From JACMNW01 sp031406155 (GTDB lineage Bacteria; Pseudomonadota; Alphaproteobacteria; Rhodobacterales; Rhodobacteraceae), in contig JANOGW010000053.1 of the NCBI GenBank assembly GCA_031406155.1, positions 1-64,000 on the forward strand: DNA of 64,000 bases, read 5' to 3'. The notes below the pieces were generated by a model. The model saw nothing but the letters and a program-made list of their open reading frames with translations, ran no database searches and was not told where the DNA came from. The translations under genes were made by a program, and so were the position numbers. Position 1 is the stretch's first letter. Each line of letters opens with the position of its first letter. Shown here piece after piece: positions 26,296 to 35,668 of this stretch.

Positions 26296-27954
26296 ATGGC
26301 CCATACCTTTCGTCTGACTCTGGCGCAGTTGAACCCGACGGTTGGCGACATTGAAGGCAACGCCGCCAAAGCGCAAGCCGCATGGGCGCAGGGGCGCGAT
26401 GCGGGGGCGGATATGGTGGCGCTGACCGAAATGTTCATCACTGGCTACCAGACGCAGGATCTGGTGATGAAGCCGGTGTTTGCCCGCGCTGCGATGGCGG
26501 CCATCGATGCGCTGGCGGTCGCCTGCAAGGATGGTCCGGCACTGGGCATCGGCGGGCCGCATCTGAAAGACGGCAAGCTCTACAACGCCTTCTACGTTCT
26601 GCAGGGCGGCAAGACGCTGACCATAGTGCAAAAGCATGTTCTGCCCAATGACGGCGTGTTTGACGAAAAGCGGGTGTTTTCGCCATCCGACGTGCACGGC
26701 CCCTACCGTGTCGGGCCACTGCGCATCGGAACGCCTATCTGCGAAGACGCGTGGCATTCAGAGGTGGCCGAGACCCTGGCAGAAACTGGGGCCGAGATCT
26801 TGCTGGTGCCGAACGGGTCGCCTTACCATCGTGGCAAGCCGTCGGTCCGGATGAACCTGATGGTGGCCCGCGTGGTGGAAACCGGGTTGCCGCTCGTCTA
26901 TCTGAACATGATCGGCGGGCAGGATGATCAGGTATTCGATGGGGCGTCTTTCGTGCTGAACCCCGGCGGGCATCTGGCAGCCCAATTGCCGCAGTTCGAC
27001 GAGATCGTGACGCATGTCGATTTCAACAGAACCGCAGACGGTTGGCGCGCGACAGGCGGAATGCTGGCGGAAATACCAAAAATCTGGGAGGCGGATTATC
27101 ACACCTGCGTCATGGCCACGCGTGATTACCTTGCCAAGACCGGCTTCAAGAAGGTGCTGCTGGGCCTGTCCGGCGGCATTGACAGCGCGATTGTGGCCAC
27201 CATCGCCGCCGACGCCATCGGCCCCGAAAACGTGCGCTGCGTGATGTTGCCCTCGGCTTTCACCAGCCAGCATTCGCTGGATGATGCCGCAGAGGTTGCC
27301 CGCAACATCGGCTGCCGACTGGATACTGTGTCAATCTCGGGTGCGCAGGAGGCGGTTGGCGGCGCACTGGCGCATCTGTTCGAAGGCACCACGCCGGGGA
27401 TACCGGAAGAAAACATCCAGTCGCGTCTGCGCGGGCTGATGCTGATGGCGCTGTCGAACAAGTTTGGCGAAATGCTGCTGACCACCGGCAACAAATCCGA
27501 AGTGGCAGTCGGCTATTGCACGATCTACGGCGATATGAACGGCGGCTTCAACCCGATCAAGGACATGTATAAGACCCGCGTTTTCGAAACCTGCCGTTGG
27601 CGCAATGAAAACCACCGCCCCTGGATGCTGGCCCCGGCGGGCGAGATGATCCCGGCACGGGTGATTTCCAAGCCGCCCTCGGCGGAACTGCGTCCCAACC
27701 AGCGCGACGATGACAGCCTGCCGCCCTATCCGGTGCTGGATGCCATTCTGGATGGTCTGGTCGACCGGGAAGCCTCAATTGCCGATCTGGTGGCGGAGGG
27801 GTTTGATCCGGCCACGGTAAAACGGGTGGAGCATCTGCTGTATCTCAGCGAATACAAGCGCTATCAGGCCGCCCCCGGCACGCGGCTGACGCCAAAGGCC
27901 TTCGGGCTTGATCGCCGCTATCCGAATGCAAACAGATGGCGTGACGGCGGATGA
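26296..27954 (+). CDS. nadE: Glutamine-dependent NAD+ synthetase
   Basis: A 552-residue two-domain enzyme that amidates nicotinate adenine dinucleotide to NAD+. The N-terminal nitrilase-type glutaminase (about 1-250) has its triad in LTEMFITGYQ (Glu), VQKHVLPND (Lys) and TPICEDAWH (Cys). The C-terminal synthetase (about 275-552) has the ATP pyrophosphatase loop LLGLSGGIDSAIVATI and TTGNKSEVAVGYCTIYGD. The ATG at 26296 is preceded by GGAG. It overlaps the next gene by four bases. Confidence 0.95.
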   Translation: MAHTFRLTLAQLNPTVGDIEGNAAKAQAAWAQGRDAGADMVALTEMFITGYQTQDLVMKPVFARAAMAAIDALAVACKDGPALGIGGPHLKDGKLYNAFYVLQGGKTLTIVQKHVLPNDGVFDEKRVFSPSDVHGPYRVGPLRIGTPICEDAWHSEVAETLAETGAEILLVPNGSPYHRGKPSVRMNLMVARVVETGLPLVYLNMIGGQDDQVFDGASFVLNPGGHLAAQLPQFDEIVTHVDFNRTADGWRATGGMLAEIPKIWEADYHTCVMATRDYLAKTGFKKVLLGLSGGIDSAIVATIAADAIGPENVRCVMLPSAFTSQHSLDDAAEVARNIGCRLDTVSISGAQEAVGGALAHLFEGTTPGIPEENIQSRLRGLMLMALSNKFGEMLLTTGNKSEVAVGYCTIYGDMNGGFNPIKDMYKTRVFETCRWRNENHRPWMLAPAGEMIPARVISKPPSAELRPNQRDDDSLPPYPVLDAILDGLVDREASIADLVAEGFDPATVKRVEHLLYLSEYKRYQAAPGTRLTPKAFGLDRRYPNANRWRDGG

Positions 27955-28268
27955 TCCTGCTGTACCCGCTTGCCGCGCTGCTGGAGATCGCCGGCTGCTT
28001 TGCGGTCTGGGCATGGTGGCGGGCCGGGGCCTCGGCGCTGTGGTTGATCCCGGGCGCATTGGCGCTGGCGGGGTTTGCCTATGCGCTTGCCCTGACGCCG
28101 CCCGCCCATGCGGGGCGCAGTTTTGCGGCCTACGGCGGGATATACATCGCCGCCAGCTTGGGATGGATGTGGCTAATCGAAGGCACCCGCCCCGACCGCG
28201 CCGATCTGCTTGGTGGCGCACTTGCCATCGCCGGGGCTGCCGTCATTCTGTTTGCCCCGCGCATCTGA
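27951..28268 (+). CDS. YnfA family (UPF0060) membrane protein
   Basis: A 105-residue protein with four membrane helices, of the YnfA/UPF0060 family related to small multidrug resistance transporters. Typical stretches are LEIAGCFAVWAWWRAGAS and AAYGGIYIAASLGWMWLIEG with RPDRADLLGG between the last helices. It starts inside the nadE stop (ATGA). Some homologues give mild resistance to toxic compounds, but a physiological substrate is not established here. Confidence 0.9.
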   Translation: MILLYPLAALLEIAGCFAVWAWWRAGASALWLIPGALALAGFAYALALTPPAHAGRSFAAYGGIYIAASLGWMWLIEGTRPDRADLLGGALAIAGAAVILFAPRI

Positions 28269-28330
28269 CGTCATCGAAGTGACAACGGATCCGGTGTAAG
28301 CTGCCGGTCCAGTCAGAACGGAGGCCCCCG

Positions 28331-29281
28331 ATGTTGCGACTTGTCGCGCCGCTAACACTGCTTTGTGCCGCAACCCCGCTTTGCGCCGAAACCACGCTTC
28401 GGGTGATGAGCTACAATGTCTGGGGCGCCGGCGGAAACGAGGGCAAGGGCATCGACGAAACCGTCGCCGTGATCAGGGCGGCCGATGCGGATATTGTGGG
28501 TCTGCAGGAAACCCGGCTGGAACCTGACCCTTGCACCGCAACCGATTGCGCCGCCGTCGGCACCTCGGTCGCACCTGCGCTTGCGCAAGCTTTGGGGTGG
28601 TATGTCTATGATCAGCCCCCGGTCAACGCAGGACACTGGGCGAATGCCGTGATCTCTCGCTATCCGATTGTGGGCAAGGCGACGGCGAATGAATTCGGCG
28701 TGCAGATCGATGTCGATGGCCGCACCGTCTGGCTGTTCAACCTGCACCACGACGATGAACCCTATCAGCCGTACCAACTTCTTGGCATCGAATACGGCCC
28801 GGCACCTTTCATCACCACCGAGGCCGAGGCGGTCAGATACGCCAATGAAACGCGCGGGCCGATGATGGATCTGCTTGCCCAGGACTTGAAGGCCGCCGAT
28901 GGGGCCGACGCCGTTTTCGTTACCGGCGATTTCAACGAACCGGGCCATCTGGACTGGACCGCCGAAGCCGTTGCGGCAGTAACGCACCCGATTGTTGTCG
29001 AATGGCCGACGACAAAACGCCTGGCCGATCTGGGTTTTACCGATGCTTATCGGGCAGTCTACCCCGATCCCGTTGCAAAGCCCGCCTTCACCTGGACCCC
29101 TTCCTACGAAGAAACCGCCGCCGACGATCATCCCGACCGTATCGATTTTGTCTTTGCCAAAGGGCCAAATCTGAAAGTGCTGAAGGCGGCAATCGTCGGT
29201 GAAGACGGGCCGCGCAGCGATATAAAGGTTGTTCCCTGGCCATCAGATCATCGTGCGGTGGTGGCCGAAGTCACCTTCTGA
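28331..29281 (+). CDS. Secreted endonuclease/exonuclease/phosphatase family hydrolase
   Basis: A 316-residue exported member of the EEP (DNase I-like) superfamily. A signal peptide occupies residues 1-20 (LVAPLTLLCAATPLCAE). Core motifs are in order: RVMSYNVWGAGG, VGLQETRLEP (metal Glu), NLHHDDEPYQP, VFVTGDFNEPGHLDW (Asp, Asn) and WPSDHRAVVAEV (catalytic Asp-His). The superfamily cuts phosphodiesters or phosphoesters in DNA, lipids or inositol phosphates; the export signal favours an extracellular nuclease or phosphatase. The start follows a GAGG site. Confidence 0.88.
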   Translation: MLRLVAPLTLLCAATPLCAETTLRVMSYNVWGAGGNEGKGIDETVAVIRAADADIVGLQETRLEPDPCTATDCAAVGTSVAPALAQALGWYVYDQPPVNAGHWANAVISRYPIVGKATANEFGVQIDVDGRTVWLFNLHHDDEPYQPYQLLGIEYGPAPFITTEAEAVRYANETRGPMMDLLAQDLKAADGADAVFVTGDFNEPGHLDWTAEAVAAVTHPIVVEWPTTKRLADLGFTDAYRAVYPDPVAKPAFTWTPSYEETAADDHPDRIDFVFAKGPNLKVLKAAIVGEDGPRSDIKVVPWPSDHRAVVAEVTF

Positions 29282-29379
29282 CCGGTTACCGGTGTCGCCT
29301 GCTTCGGGTAAGGGCAACCTGACTGGCAATGTCGCGTGCGAGGGGTTAGTTTGCAAAAAAACGAGCCTCGGGGGACATC

Positions 29380-31116
29380 ATGGATACAACGTCACTGAAA
29401 CGCCTGCAGATGGCGTTGATCGGCGCATTTGCCGGGCTCAGCTTCTACCTGCTCAGCGAAATAGTCGACCGTGACCTGATCAGCGACCGTGGCTTTCTGG
29501 CACTGGTCACCTTTGCCGGAACCTTTTTCACAGGCGTGCTGGCTTTGGCGGGGCCGCTGCCGATCGTCCGGTCTACTGTTTCGGCCACCTGTCTGGCCGT
29601 TGTGACGACGGTGCTGTTCCTTTGGGCCAGTTTTCGGTTTGACGATCTTGACGAATATTTCCTAGGGCCATTTCCGGTGCTGGCGGCACTTGTGATTGCA
29701 ACCATCCCGCTGCCGTTCATCATTGCGGCCCACGGCTCCGGCTGGCGCGACTATCCAGCGCTATTTTCCGCCGCCTGGACGATTGTCGTGCGCTATGCGG
29801 CGGCATGGGTTTTCGTGGGCGTGGTTTGGGGCGTGATCTACCTGTCTGACACGCTGCTCTCGATTGTCGGGCTGACGCTGATCCGGGACCTGATCGATAT
29901 CGACGCGGTGCCGTTTCTTGTGACGGGTCTGACGCTTGGTCTGGCGCTCGCCGTGGTCGAAGAGATGAGGGACTATGTTTCACCCTATCTGATCCTGCGG
30001 CTTTTGCGCCTTTTGCTGCCGGCGGTTCTTGTCGTGCTGGTGGTTTTTGTGGTGGCACTGCCGGTGCAGGGCCTTTCGGGCTTGTTTGGTGGGTTGTCGG
30101 TTGCCGCAACGTTGCTGGCCATGACTGCCGCCTCTGCCACACTGATCACTACAGCGATTGATCAAAGTGACACCGAGGCGACGCAAAGCACGGTTTTGTC
30201 GCGTGCGACTCAAGCACTGGCGTTATTGTTGCCAATTCCGGCGGGTCTCGCCGCCTATTCGGTCTGGCTGCGTGTTGATCAATACGGCTGGACACCGGAT
30301 CGGTTGTTTGCCGCCCTGATGGCCCTTTTTGCCCTGGGCTATGCGCTGCTGTATGCGGCGGCGGTGATCCGTCGCGCCGGCTGGATGGCGCGTATTCGTC
30401 AAGGCAATATCGCTATGGCCGTGGCTGGCGTCGCCGCAGCGATGCTGTGGCTGACCCCGGTCTTTAACGCCGAACGCGTATCTGCGGGCAACCTTGTGGC
30501 CAGATACCAGTCCGGCGCAACGCCCGTGGCCGCGCTTGACACCGGCCAACTTGGCGATTGGGGCCGCGCCGGATCAGAGGCGCGCGACAGTCTTTCAGTT
30601 TTGGCCAAGGAACCGGGGCAAGAGGCATTGGCCGCTGCCCTTGCCAGCGACACGGCGGTGTCACAGATCGACATTGAAGCCGACCCGGCAAAGGCGCTTT
30701 CAGACCTGAAGGCGATATTGCCGCTGCAACCTGCTACGGCAACTGCTGATCGTGACCGGCTGCTGGCGGGTCTGCAACCCTACGACATCGCAAGCTGGTT
30801 AACCGCCTGCCGCACGCCGATGCCAGATGGCAGGCCCGGTTGCGTGATGGTGATTGCGGATCTGAACCAGACCTATGGTGGCAACGAGGCGATTGTCGTG
30901 TTGCGCGGTGCGGGCGATTTGATGCAGTACGAGGCTTTGGTGCTGGTTGATGGGCTGGTCGAGCGCCGCTCGGTTGCCCCGGTGTCGGGGTATCTGCCTT
31001 ACGATGCCACCGGTGCCGAAATCATCGCGCAGATGCAGGCAGCCCCGCCGGTGACAACACCAGTGCCGCTGAACCAGATAAAGGTGGGCGAACGCGGTCT
31101 GACAATTTTTCCCTGA
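29380..31116 (+). CDS. DUF4153 domain membrane protein
   Basis: A 578-residue inner-membrane protein with about ten membrane helices over residues 8-360, recognisable as DUF4153 from the arrangement (helical core, GLTLGLALAVVEEMRDYVSPY, SVWLRVDQYGWTPDRLFA). The C-terminal 200 residues form a soluble domain, probably periplasmic, with no recognised enzyme signature. Function of the family is unknown. The gene stands alone after the hydrolase; an 88-base gap with two GTTAACCT copies follows before the H-NOX gene. Confidence 0.85.
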   Translation: MDTTSLKRLQMALIGAFAGLSFYLLSEIVDRDLISDRGFLALVTFAGTFFTGVLALAGPLPIVRSTVSATCLAVVTTVLFLWASFRFDDLDEYFLGPFPVLAALVIATIPLPFIIAAHGSGWRDYPALFSAAWTIVVRYAAAWVFVGVVWGVIYLSDTLLSIVGLTLIRDLIDIDAVPFLVTGLTLGLALAVVEEMRDYVSPYLILRLLRLLLPAVLVVLVVFVVALPVQGLSGLFGGLSVAATLLAMTAASATLITTAIDQSDTEATQSTVLSRATQALALLLPIPAGLAAYSVWLRVDQYGWTPDRLFAALMALFALGYALLYAAAVIRRAGWMARIRQGNIAMAVAGVAAAMLWLTPVFNAERVSAGNLVARYQSGATPVAALDTGQLGDWGRAGSEARDSLSVLAKEPGQEALAAALASDTAVSQIDIEADPAKALSDLKAILPLQPATATADRDRLLAGLQPYDIASWLTACRTPMPDGRPGCVMVIADLNQTYGGNEAIVVLRGAGDLMQYEALVLVDGLVERRSVAPVSGYLPYDATGAEIIAQMQAAPPVTTPVPLNQIKVGERGLTIFP

Positions 31117-31204
31117 ACGGCACGGTTAACCTGAAATCACGGTTGTAAGGATTTTGTTAACCTCTTGGATTTAGTCTTTTGCCGAACAGCAAGGACTAGG
31201 GCCC
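31117..31204. promoter_or_regulatory. H-NOX upstream region with GTTAACCT direct repeats
   Basis: GTTAACCT occurs at 31125-31132 and again at 31156-31163, 31 bases apart, about three helical turns. The pair lies 42-80 bases before the H-NOX start. A regulator binding one DNA face is possible; the core GTTAAC is also a palindrome. Confidence 0.4.
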
Positions 31205-31792
31205 ATGCACGGTCTTATCAACCGATCCCTCCAGTGTTTCATACGCGACAGCTATGGCGCGGCGGTCTGGTCAGAGGTGACCCGGCGTGCGGACCTAGGC
31301 TTTGACAGCTTTGAAGCGATGCTCAGTTATGATGCCGCTTTGACCGACAGCGTGATCAACGCGGCAGCATTTCATCTGGCCCGATCACGCGAGGCGGTGC
31401 TGGAAGATCTGGGCACCTATCTTGTCAGCCATCCGAACGTCGAAGCACTGCGTCGCCTGTTGCGGTTCGGCGGCGTGACCTTCGTCGACTTTCTGCATTC
31501 CCTCGAAGACCTGCCTGGGCGCGGGCGCATGGCGGTAACCGATCTCGATCTGCCGATCCTTACCCTTGCCGACCACGGTAATGACCGGTTCGTGCTGACC
31601 TGCCGCGCGCCGGTGCAGGGCGGCGGCCATGTCATGCTTGGCCTCTTGCGCGCTATGGCGGATGATTACGGCGCGCTTGTGCTGCTTGATCATCAAGGCC
31701 TGACCGACGGGGCAGAGGTGATCGAGATCCATATTCTGGAACAGCGGTTCGCGTCGGGGCGCCAGTTTCATCTTGCGACGAAGGCGGGCTGA
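31205..31792 (+). CDS. H-NOX heme nitric-oxide sensor protein
   Basis: A 195-residue H-NOX domain protein, expected to bind NO through a ferrous heme in the cytoplasm and pass the signal to a partner. The N-terminus MHGLINRSLQCFIRDSYG is typical. The proximal heme ligand should be His98 (FVDFLHSLEDL). The usual YxSxR heme-propionate motif is altered: V130, T132 and R134 keep only the arginine. The ending GHVMLGLLRAMADDYGALV matches the family. It lies three bases before the GGDEF gene, its likely target. No distal Tyr is evident, which favours NO over O2. Confidence 0.82.
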   Translation: MHGLINRSLQCFIRDSYGAAVWSEVTRRADLGFDSFEAMLSYDAALTDSVINAAAFHLARSREAVLEDLGTYLVSHPNVEALRRLLRFGGVTFVDFLHSLEDLPGRGRMAVTDLDLPILTLADHGNDRFVLTCRAPVQGGGHVMLGLLRAMADDYGALVLLDHQGLTDGAEVIEIHILEQRFASGRQFHLATKAG

Positions 31793-31795
31793 GGC

Positions 31796-32797
31796 ATGGA
31801 TGGATCCCCTTTGAATGCGAGTGTCAGCCTTGAACTGGATGCCGTGGACCAGTTGATGCCGATGCATCTTTGCCTGTCAGCTGCTGGCACGATCGTCAGT
31901 GCCGGATCGACGCTTGCCAAGTTGTTTCCCGAAATCTCGCTGATTAACCACAGTGTGTTTGATCTTTTCGACGTGCGTCGCCCCGGTGGCATATCGACCA
32001 TGGCTGGTTTGGTTGCGCATGCCGGGCAGCGGTTCTTTCTGGGCTTGCGCGGCAGCCGGTTGCCAGCACTGTGCGCCATCGCCTTGCCGCGCAATGACGG
32101 GCAGGGTTTGCTGATGAACCTGTCGTTCGGCATTGGCGTGATCGATGCCGTGCGCCAGCATGCACTGACCGCCGCCGATTTCGCGCCCACCGATCTGACG
32201 GTCGAATTGATGTATCTGGTCGAAGCGAAATCCGCCGTCATGGACGAACTTCGTAGCCTGAACCTGCGTCTGCAAGGGGCGAAATCCGCCGCCGAAGAAC
32301 AGGCGCTGACCGACACGCTGACCGGTCTGCGCAATCGCCGTGCGCTGGATCAGGGTCTTGCCGGTCTTACGCGCCAGGCCCTGCCGTTTTCCCTGATGCA
32401 CATCGACCTTGATTATTTCAAGGCGGTGAATGACACGCTGGGCCATGCCGCGGGCGATCATGTCTTGCGGGAAGTGGCCAAGGTGCTGGGCGCCGAAACC
32501 CGCAACGGCGACACGGTTGCGCGCGTGGGCGGGGACGAGTTTGTCGTAGTGCTGCCGAACCTGTCCGACGCAACCGTCGCGCAACAGATCGCATCGCGGA
32601 TCATTGCGAGACTGAATGTGCCGATGGAATTCGAAGGTCGATCATGCCGTATCGCTGCCAGCATCGGCATCACCCTTTCCACCTTTTACAGCGCACCAGA
32701 CGCTGAACAGATGCTCAGCGACGCGGATCACGCCCTTTATGCATCAAAACGCACAGGTCGCGCGCAGGCGACACTATTTTGCACAGGCACGGCCTGA
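31796..32797 (+). CDS. HNOBA-GGDEF diguanylate cyclase
   Basis: A 333-residue signalling protein. Residues about 18-120 match the H-NOX-associated (HNOBA) PAS-like domain, with LCLSAAGTIVSAGSTLAKLF and the FDVRRPGG element. A short coiled coil (about 135-170) leads to a GGDEF domain (172-330). The catalytic signature is GGDEF at 245-249, with D204 as metal ligand and an intact inhibitory site R236-N-G-D239 placed exactly five residues before it. It should make cyclic di-GMP and be feedback-inhibited. With the H-NOX gene directly upstream it forms a nitric-oxide to c-di-GMP switch, affecting motility or attachment. Confidence 0.88.
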   Translation: MDGSPLNASVSLELDAVDQLMPMHLCLSAAGTIVSAGSTLAKLFPEISLINHSVFDLFDVRRPGGISTMAGLVAHAGQRFFLGLRGSRLPALCAIALPRNDGQGLLMNLSFGIGVIDAVRQHALTAADFAPTDLTVELMYLVEAKSAVMDELRSLNLRLQGAKSAAEEQALTDTLTGLRNRRALDQGLAGLTRQALPFSLMHIDLDYFKAVNDTLGHAAGDHVLREVAKVLGAETRNGDTVARVGGDEFVVVLPNLSDATVAQQIASRIIARLNVPMEFEGRSCRIAASIGITLSTFYSAPDAEQMLSDADHALYASKRTGRAQATLFCTGTA

Positions 32798-32871
32798 AGC
32801 CGCGCGCGCGCCATGCGGTCCTGCCACGCACGCATGCGGGTGATGGCCCTGCGTTGCGATCACACGGGCGC

Positions 32872-33678
32872 CTACTGATCGATCTTCGACCCCATGATGG
32901 CAATCGCCTGCTGATAGACCCCTGCCGCGTTCCATTGCTGGAGCACGGGAAAATTCGGCTCGCCCGTCTGGTAGCCGACCCCGGCCCGCCAGCCCTTTTG
33001 CGCCAGGAAATTCGCGGTGGATGCAAGCGCGTCGGTCTGGTTGGTCAGATCGACCTGACCATCTCCATTGCCGTCAACGCCGTAAGATAGCACATTGCCG
33101 GGCAAAAACTGCGTATGCCCGATCTCACCGTGTTTCGCGCCGATGGTCTGGGTGCTGATCGTGCCCCGATCTACCAGTTCCAAAGCCGCCAGAAGGTGCC
33201 CGGTAAAGAACTCGGAGCGCCTGCAATCATAGGCCAGGGTGGCGATGGCTGACACGACATTGGTATCGCCCATGAAGCCGCCAAAGCCTGTCTCCATCCC
33301 ATGGATCGCCAGCACAACTCCGGCAGGCACGCCGTAATTCCGTTCGAGTCCCGCATAGAAATCGGCGTTCTTGGCCTTGCGCGCGCGCCCCTGGGCGACA
33401 ATCGTATCGGCGCCACGCACCTGCAGGAATTTCGCGAGCGTGTATTTGAAGCTTTTCTGGTTGCGGTCGGCCGAAATCGTTTTTGCCGAATAACTGGTTC
33501 CCAGCAGGGCCTCTTGCCCGCGCGCGCCGACGCCGGCCTTGCGGGCCTCTTTTGCCATGACCGGTTTCCAGGCTTCGTATCCGGCCGAGGTATCGCCGCA
33601 GGGGGCCGCCGAAGCAGGTACTGCCGCAAGTGAAAAGGCACAAAAAATCATCGGGGCAAAAAATCGTTTTCCGGGCAC
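32872..33678 (-). CDS. Lytic murein transglycosylase (MltB-type)
   Basis: A 268-residue periplasmic MltB-like (SLT_2) enzyme that cleaves peptidoglycan to 1,6-anhydro products. The start is taken as GTG at 33678, because AGAGGTGA lies six bases upstream and the reading gives a signal peptide ending PASAAP. The catalytic Glu is in AIHGMETGFGGFMGD. The groove residues GEIGHTQFLPGNVLSYGVDG and the final TGEPNFPVLQQWNAAGVYQQ are family signatures. It is divergent from the FMN glutamate-synthase-like gene, with a 256-base gap in which I found no gene. Confidence 0.88.
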   Translation of the reverse strand: MPGKRFFAPMIFCAFSLAAVPASAAPCGDTSAGYEAWKPVMAKEARKAGVGARGQEALLGTSYSAKTISADRNQKSFKYTLAKFLQVRGADTIVAQGRARKAKNADFYAGLERNYGVPAGVVLAIHGMETGFGGFMGDTNVVSAIATLAYDCRRSEFFTGHLLAALELVDRGTISTQTIGAKHGEIGHTQFLPGNVLSYGVDGNGDGQVDLTNQTDALASTANFLAQKGWRAGVGYQTGEPNFPVLQQWNAAGVYQQAIAIMGSKIDQ

Positions 33679-33934
33679 TGGCTCACCTCTGTCTAAATGA
33701 CGGTCGGATTGTTTCCATGGTTGGCCGATCCTTGCAATATACGCCAGACAGACGCAACAATTCGTGTCAGTGTCCGGCAAGAAAAATGCCTTCAACGAGC
33801 GTTACGCAGTTTTGGCGCGGCACTTCGGGGATATCAACGCAGTCCTTTAAAATACTAGTAGTTTCTTCACAGTTGCCAGATATGCAGGCGATACGCCGCG
33901 CGGCCTCGGGCGACAACACTCAGGTGACCGATCC

Positions 33935-35533
33935 ATGCGCTACATTCCGCTGATCTTCTTTGTTCTCTTGATTCCGGTGGGCATCGTGATGGCCCTGATG
34001 TCACCGTTTTGGGGTGGGGCAGTAGCCAGTCTTGGCGCGGTCATTTCTGTGGTCGGTCTGTCCGACTTGATGCAAACCCGGCACGCGGTTCTGAAGAACT
34101 ATCCTGTCAGCGCCCGATTGCGGTTCCTGTTCGAGCATTTCCGTCCCGAAATACGCCAGTACTTTCTGGAAAGCGATCACGAGGAAACGCCGTTTTCACG
34201 CGAACAGCGGGCCTTGGTTTATCGGCGCGCTAAGGGGATCGAGGGGTTGCGCCCGTTTGGCACCTTGTTGAACGTCAACGGGATCGGACATGAGTGGATC
34301 AATCATTCGATGGCGCCCACGCATCTGGCCGATGCTAAATTCCGGCTTGCCATCGGCGGGCCTGATTGCAAGAAAGCCTATGAAAGTTCGATCCTGAACA
34401 TTTCTGGCATGTCGTATGGTGCACTGTCCCCCAATGCGATCGAGGCGCTGAATTGGGGCGCCCGGATCGGCGGCTTTGCCCATACCACCGGCGAAGGTTC
34501 GATCTCGCGGTTTCATCGCAAACATGGCGGCGATCTGGTCTGGCAGATTGCCAGCGGCTATTTTGGCTGCCGCAACGGCGATGGCAGCTTCAATCCTGAC
34601 CTTTTTGCTGAAAATGCCGCAGGCGATCAGGTGAAGATGATCGAACTGAAGCTGTCGCAGGGGGCCAAACCCGGCCATGGCGGCATTCTGCTGGGCGCCA
34701 AGGTGACCGAAGCCATCGCCGAGGCGCGCGGCGTCAAGGTGGGCGAGGATTGCATCAGCCCCAGCAAACACAGCACTTTTTCAACGCCCGAGGAATTGTG
34801 CGCCTTTATCGCAAGGCTGCGCGATCTTTCCGGTGGCAAGCCGGTCGGCGTCAAGCTGTGCGTCGGTCACCCCTGGGAATGGTTTGCCTTTGCCAAAGCG
34901 ATGCAATCAACCGGCATTACCCCTGATTTTCTGACCATCGACGGGGCCGAAGGCGGTACAGGTGCGGCCCCGGTGGAGTTTGCCGACCACAAGGGCGCGC
35001 CTTTGCGCGAAGGCCTGATGCTGGTTCACAACACACTGGTCGGTCTGGGGATCCGGGATCGGATCAAGTTGATCGCGTCGGGCAAGCTGATCAGTGCTTT
35101 TGATCTGTGCCGGGTCTTCGCCCTCGGCGCCGACAGTGCCAATATCGCTCGCGGCTTCATGTTTGCAATCGGTTGCATCCAGGCGCAGGCGTGCCATTCC
35201 GGCAAATGCCCGACGGGTGTGACGACGCAGGACCCGGGCCGTTTCAACGCACTGAATGTTGCAGACAAGCACACAAGGGTCGCCAATTTTCATGCCAACA
35301 CATTGTTTGCATTGAAGGAAGCGGTGGAATCCTCTGGCCTCAGGACGCCATGGGATCTGACCCCGCATCACCTTATGATCAGGGTCAACAGCCGCGAGGT
35401 TCGCTCGGCAGCAAGCCAGTATCTGTGGCTGGAACCGAACGAATTGGTCAACGGCAACGTCACCCATCCGGCATTTGCCAAATACTGGGATCATGCCCGT
35501 CCAGATACGTTTGAATTTGCGATGACCGCGTAA
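33935..35533 (+). CDS. FMN-binding glutamate-synthase-like membrane protein
   Basis: A 532-residue protein of the glutamate synthase alpha-subunit-like family. Two hydrophobic segments at the N-terminus (residues 4-45) suggest membrane anchoring. The remainder is the FMN/Fe-S barrel: NISGMSYGALSPNAIEALN, GGAPVEFADHKGAPLREGL-like phosphate loop, and CHSGKCPTGVTTQDPGR (the [3Fe-4S] Cys motif). The glutaminase domain of true GltB is absent, so it cannot use glutamine on its own. Orthologues are widespread but unassigned; an ammonia- or amine-linked oxidoreductase role is possible. Confidence 0.85.
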   Translation: MRYIPLIFFVLLIPVGIVMALMSPFWGGAVASLGAVISVVGLSDLMQTRHAVLKNYPVSARLRFLFEHFRPEIRQYFLESDHEETPFSREQRALVYRRAKGIEGLRPFGTLLNVNGIGHEWINHSMAPTHLADAKFRLAIGGPDCKKAYESSILNISGMSYGALSPNAIEALNWGARIGGFAHTTGEGSISRFHRKHGGDLVWQIASGYFGCRNGDGSFNPDLFAENAAGDQVKMIELKLSQGAKPGHGGILLGAKVTEAIAEARGVKVGEDCISPSKHSTFSTPEELCAFIARLRDLSGGKPVGVKLCVGHPWEWFAFAKAMQSTGITPDFLTIDGAEGGTGAAPVEFADHKGAPLREGLMLVHNTLVGLGIRDRIKLIASGKLISAFDLCRVFALGADSANIARGFMFAIGCIQAQACHSGKCPTGVTTQDPGRFNALNVADKHTRVANFHANTLFALKEAVESSGLRTPWDLTPHHLMIRVNSREVRSAASQYLWLEPNELVNGNVTHPAFAKYWDHARPDTFEFAMTA

Positions 35534-35577
35534 CGGCAAACCGCAAGACTGACAAATAACAGAAGCTGGAAGGAAAA

Positions 35578-35652
35578 TGGCAGTCCGTAGGGGAGTTGAA
35601 CCCCTCTTCCCAGGTTGAAAACCTGGTGTCCTAACCGATAGACGAACGGACC
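35578..35652 (-). tRNA. tRNA-Glu (anticodon TTC)
   Basis: A complete cloverleaf read on the minus strand: a 7-bp acceptor stem with a G-T first pair, D arm, anticodon stem CCAGG/CCTGG around a loop TTTTCAA (anticodon TTC), short variable loop, and a T arm with loop TTCAACT. Discriminator G and an encoded CCA follow (35578-35581). It decodes GAA and GAG. It lies between recJ and the FMN protein gene. Confidence 0.97.
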
Positions 35653-35668
35653 GCGTGGTAATTCGGGA

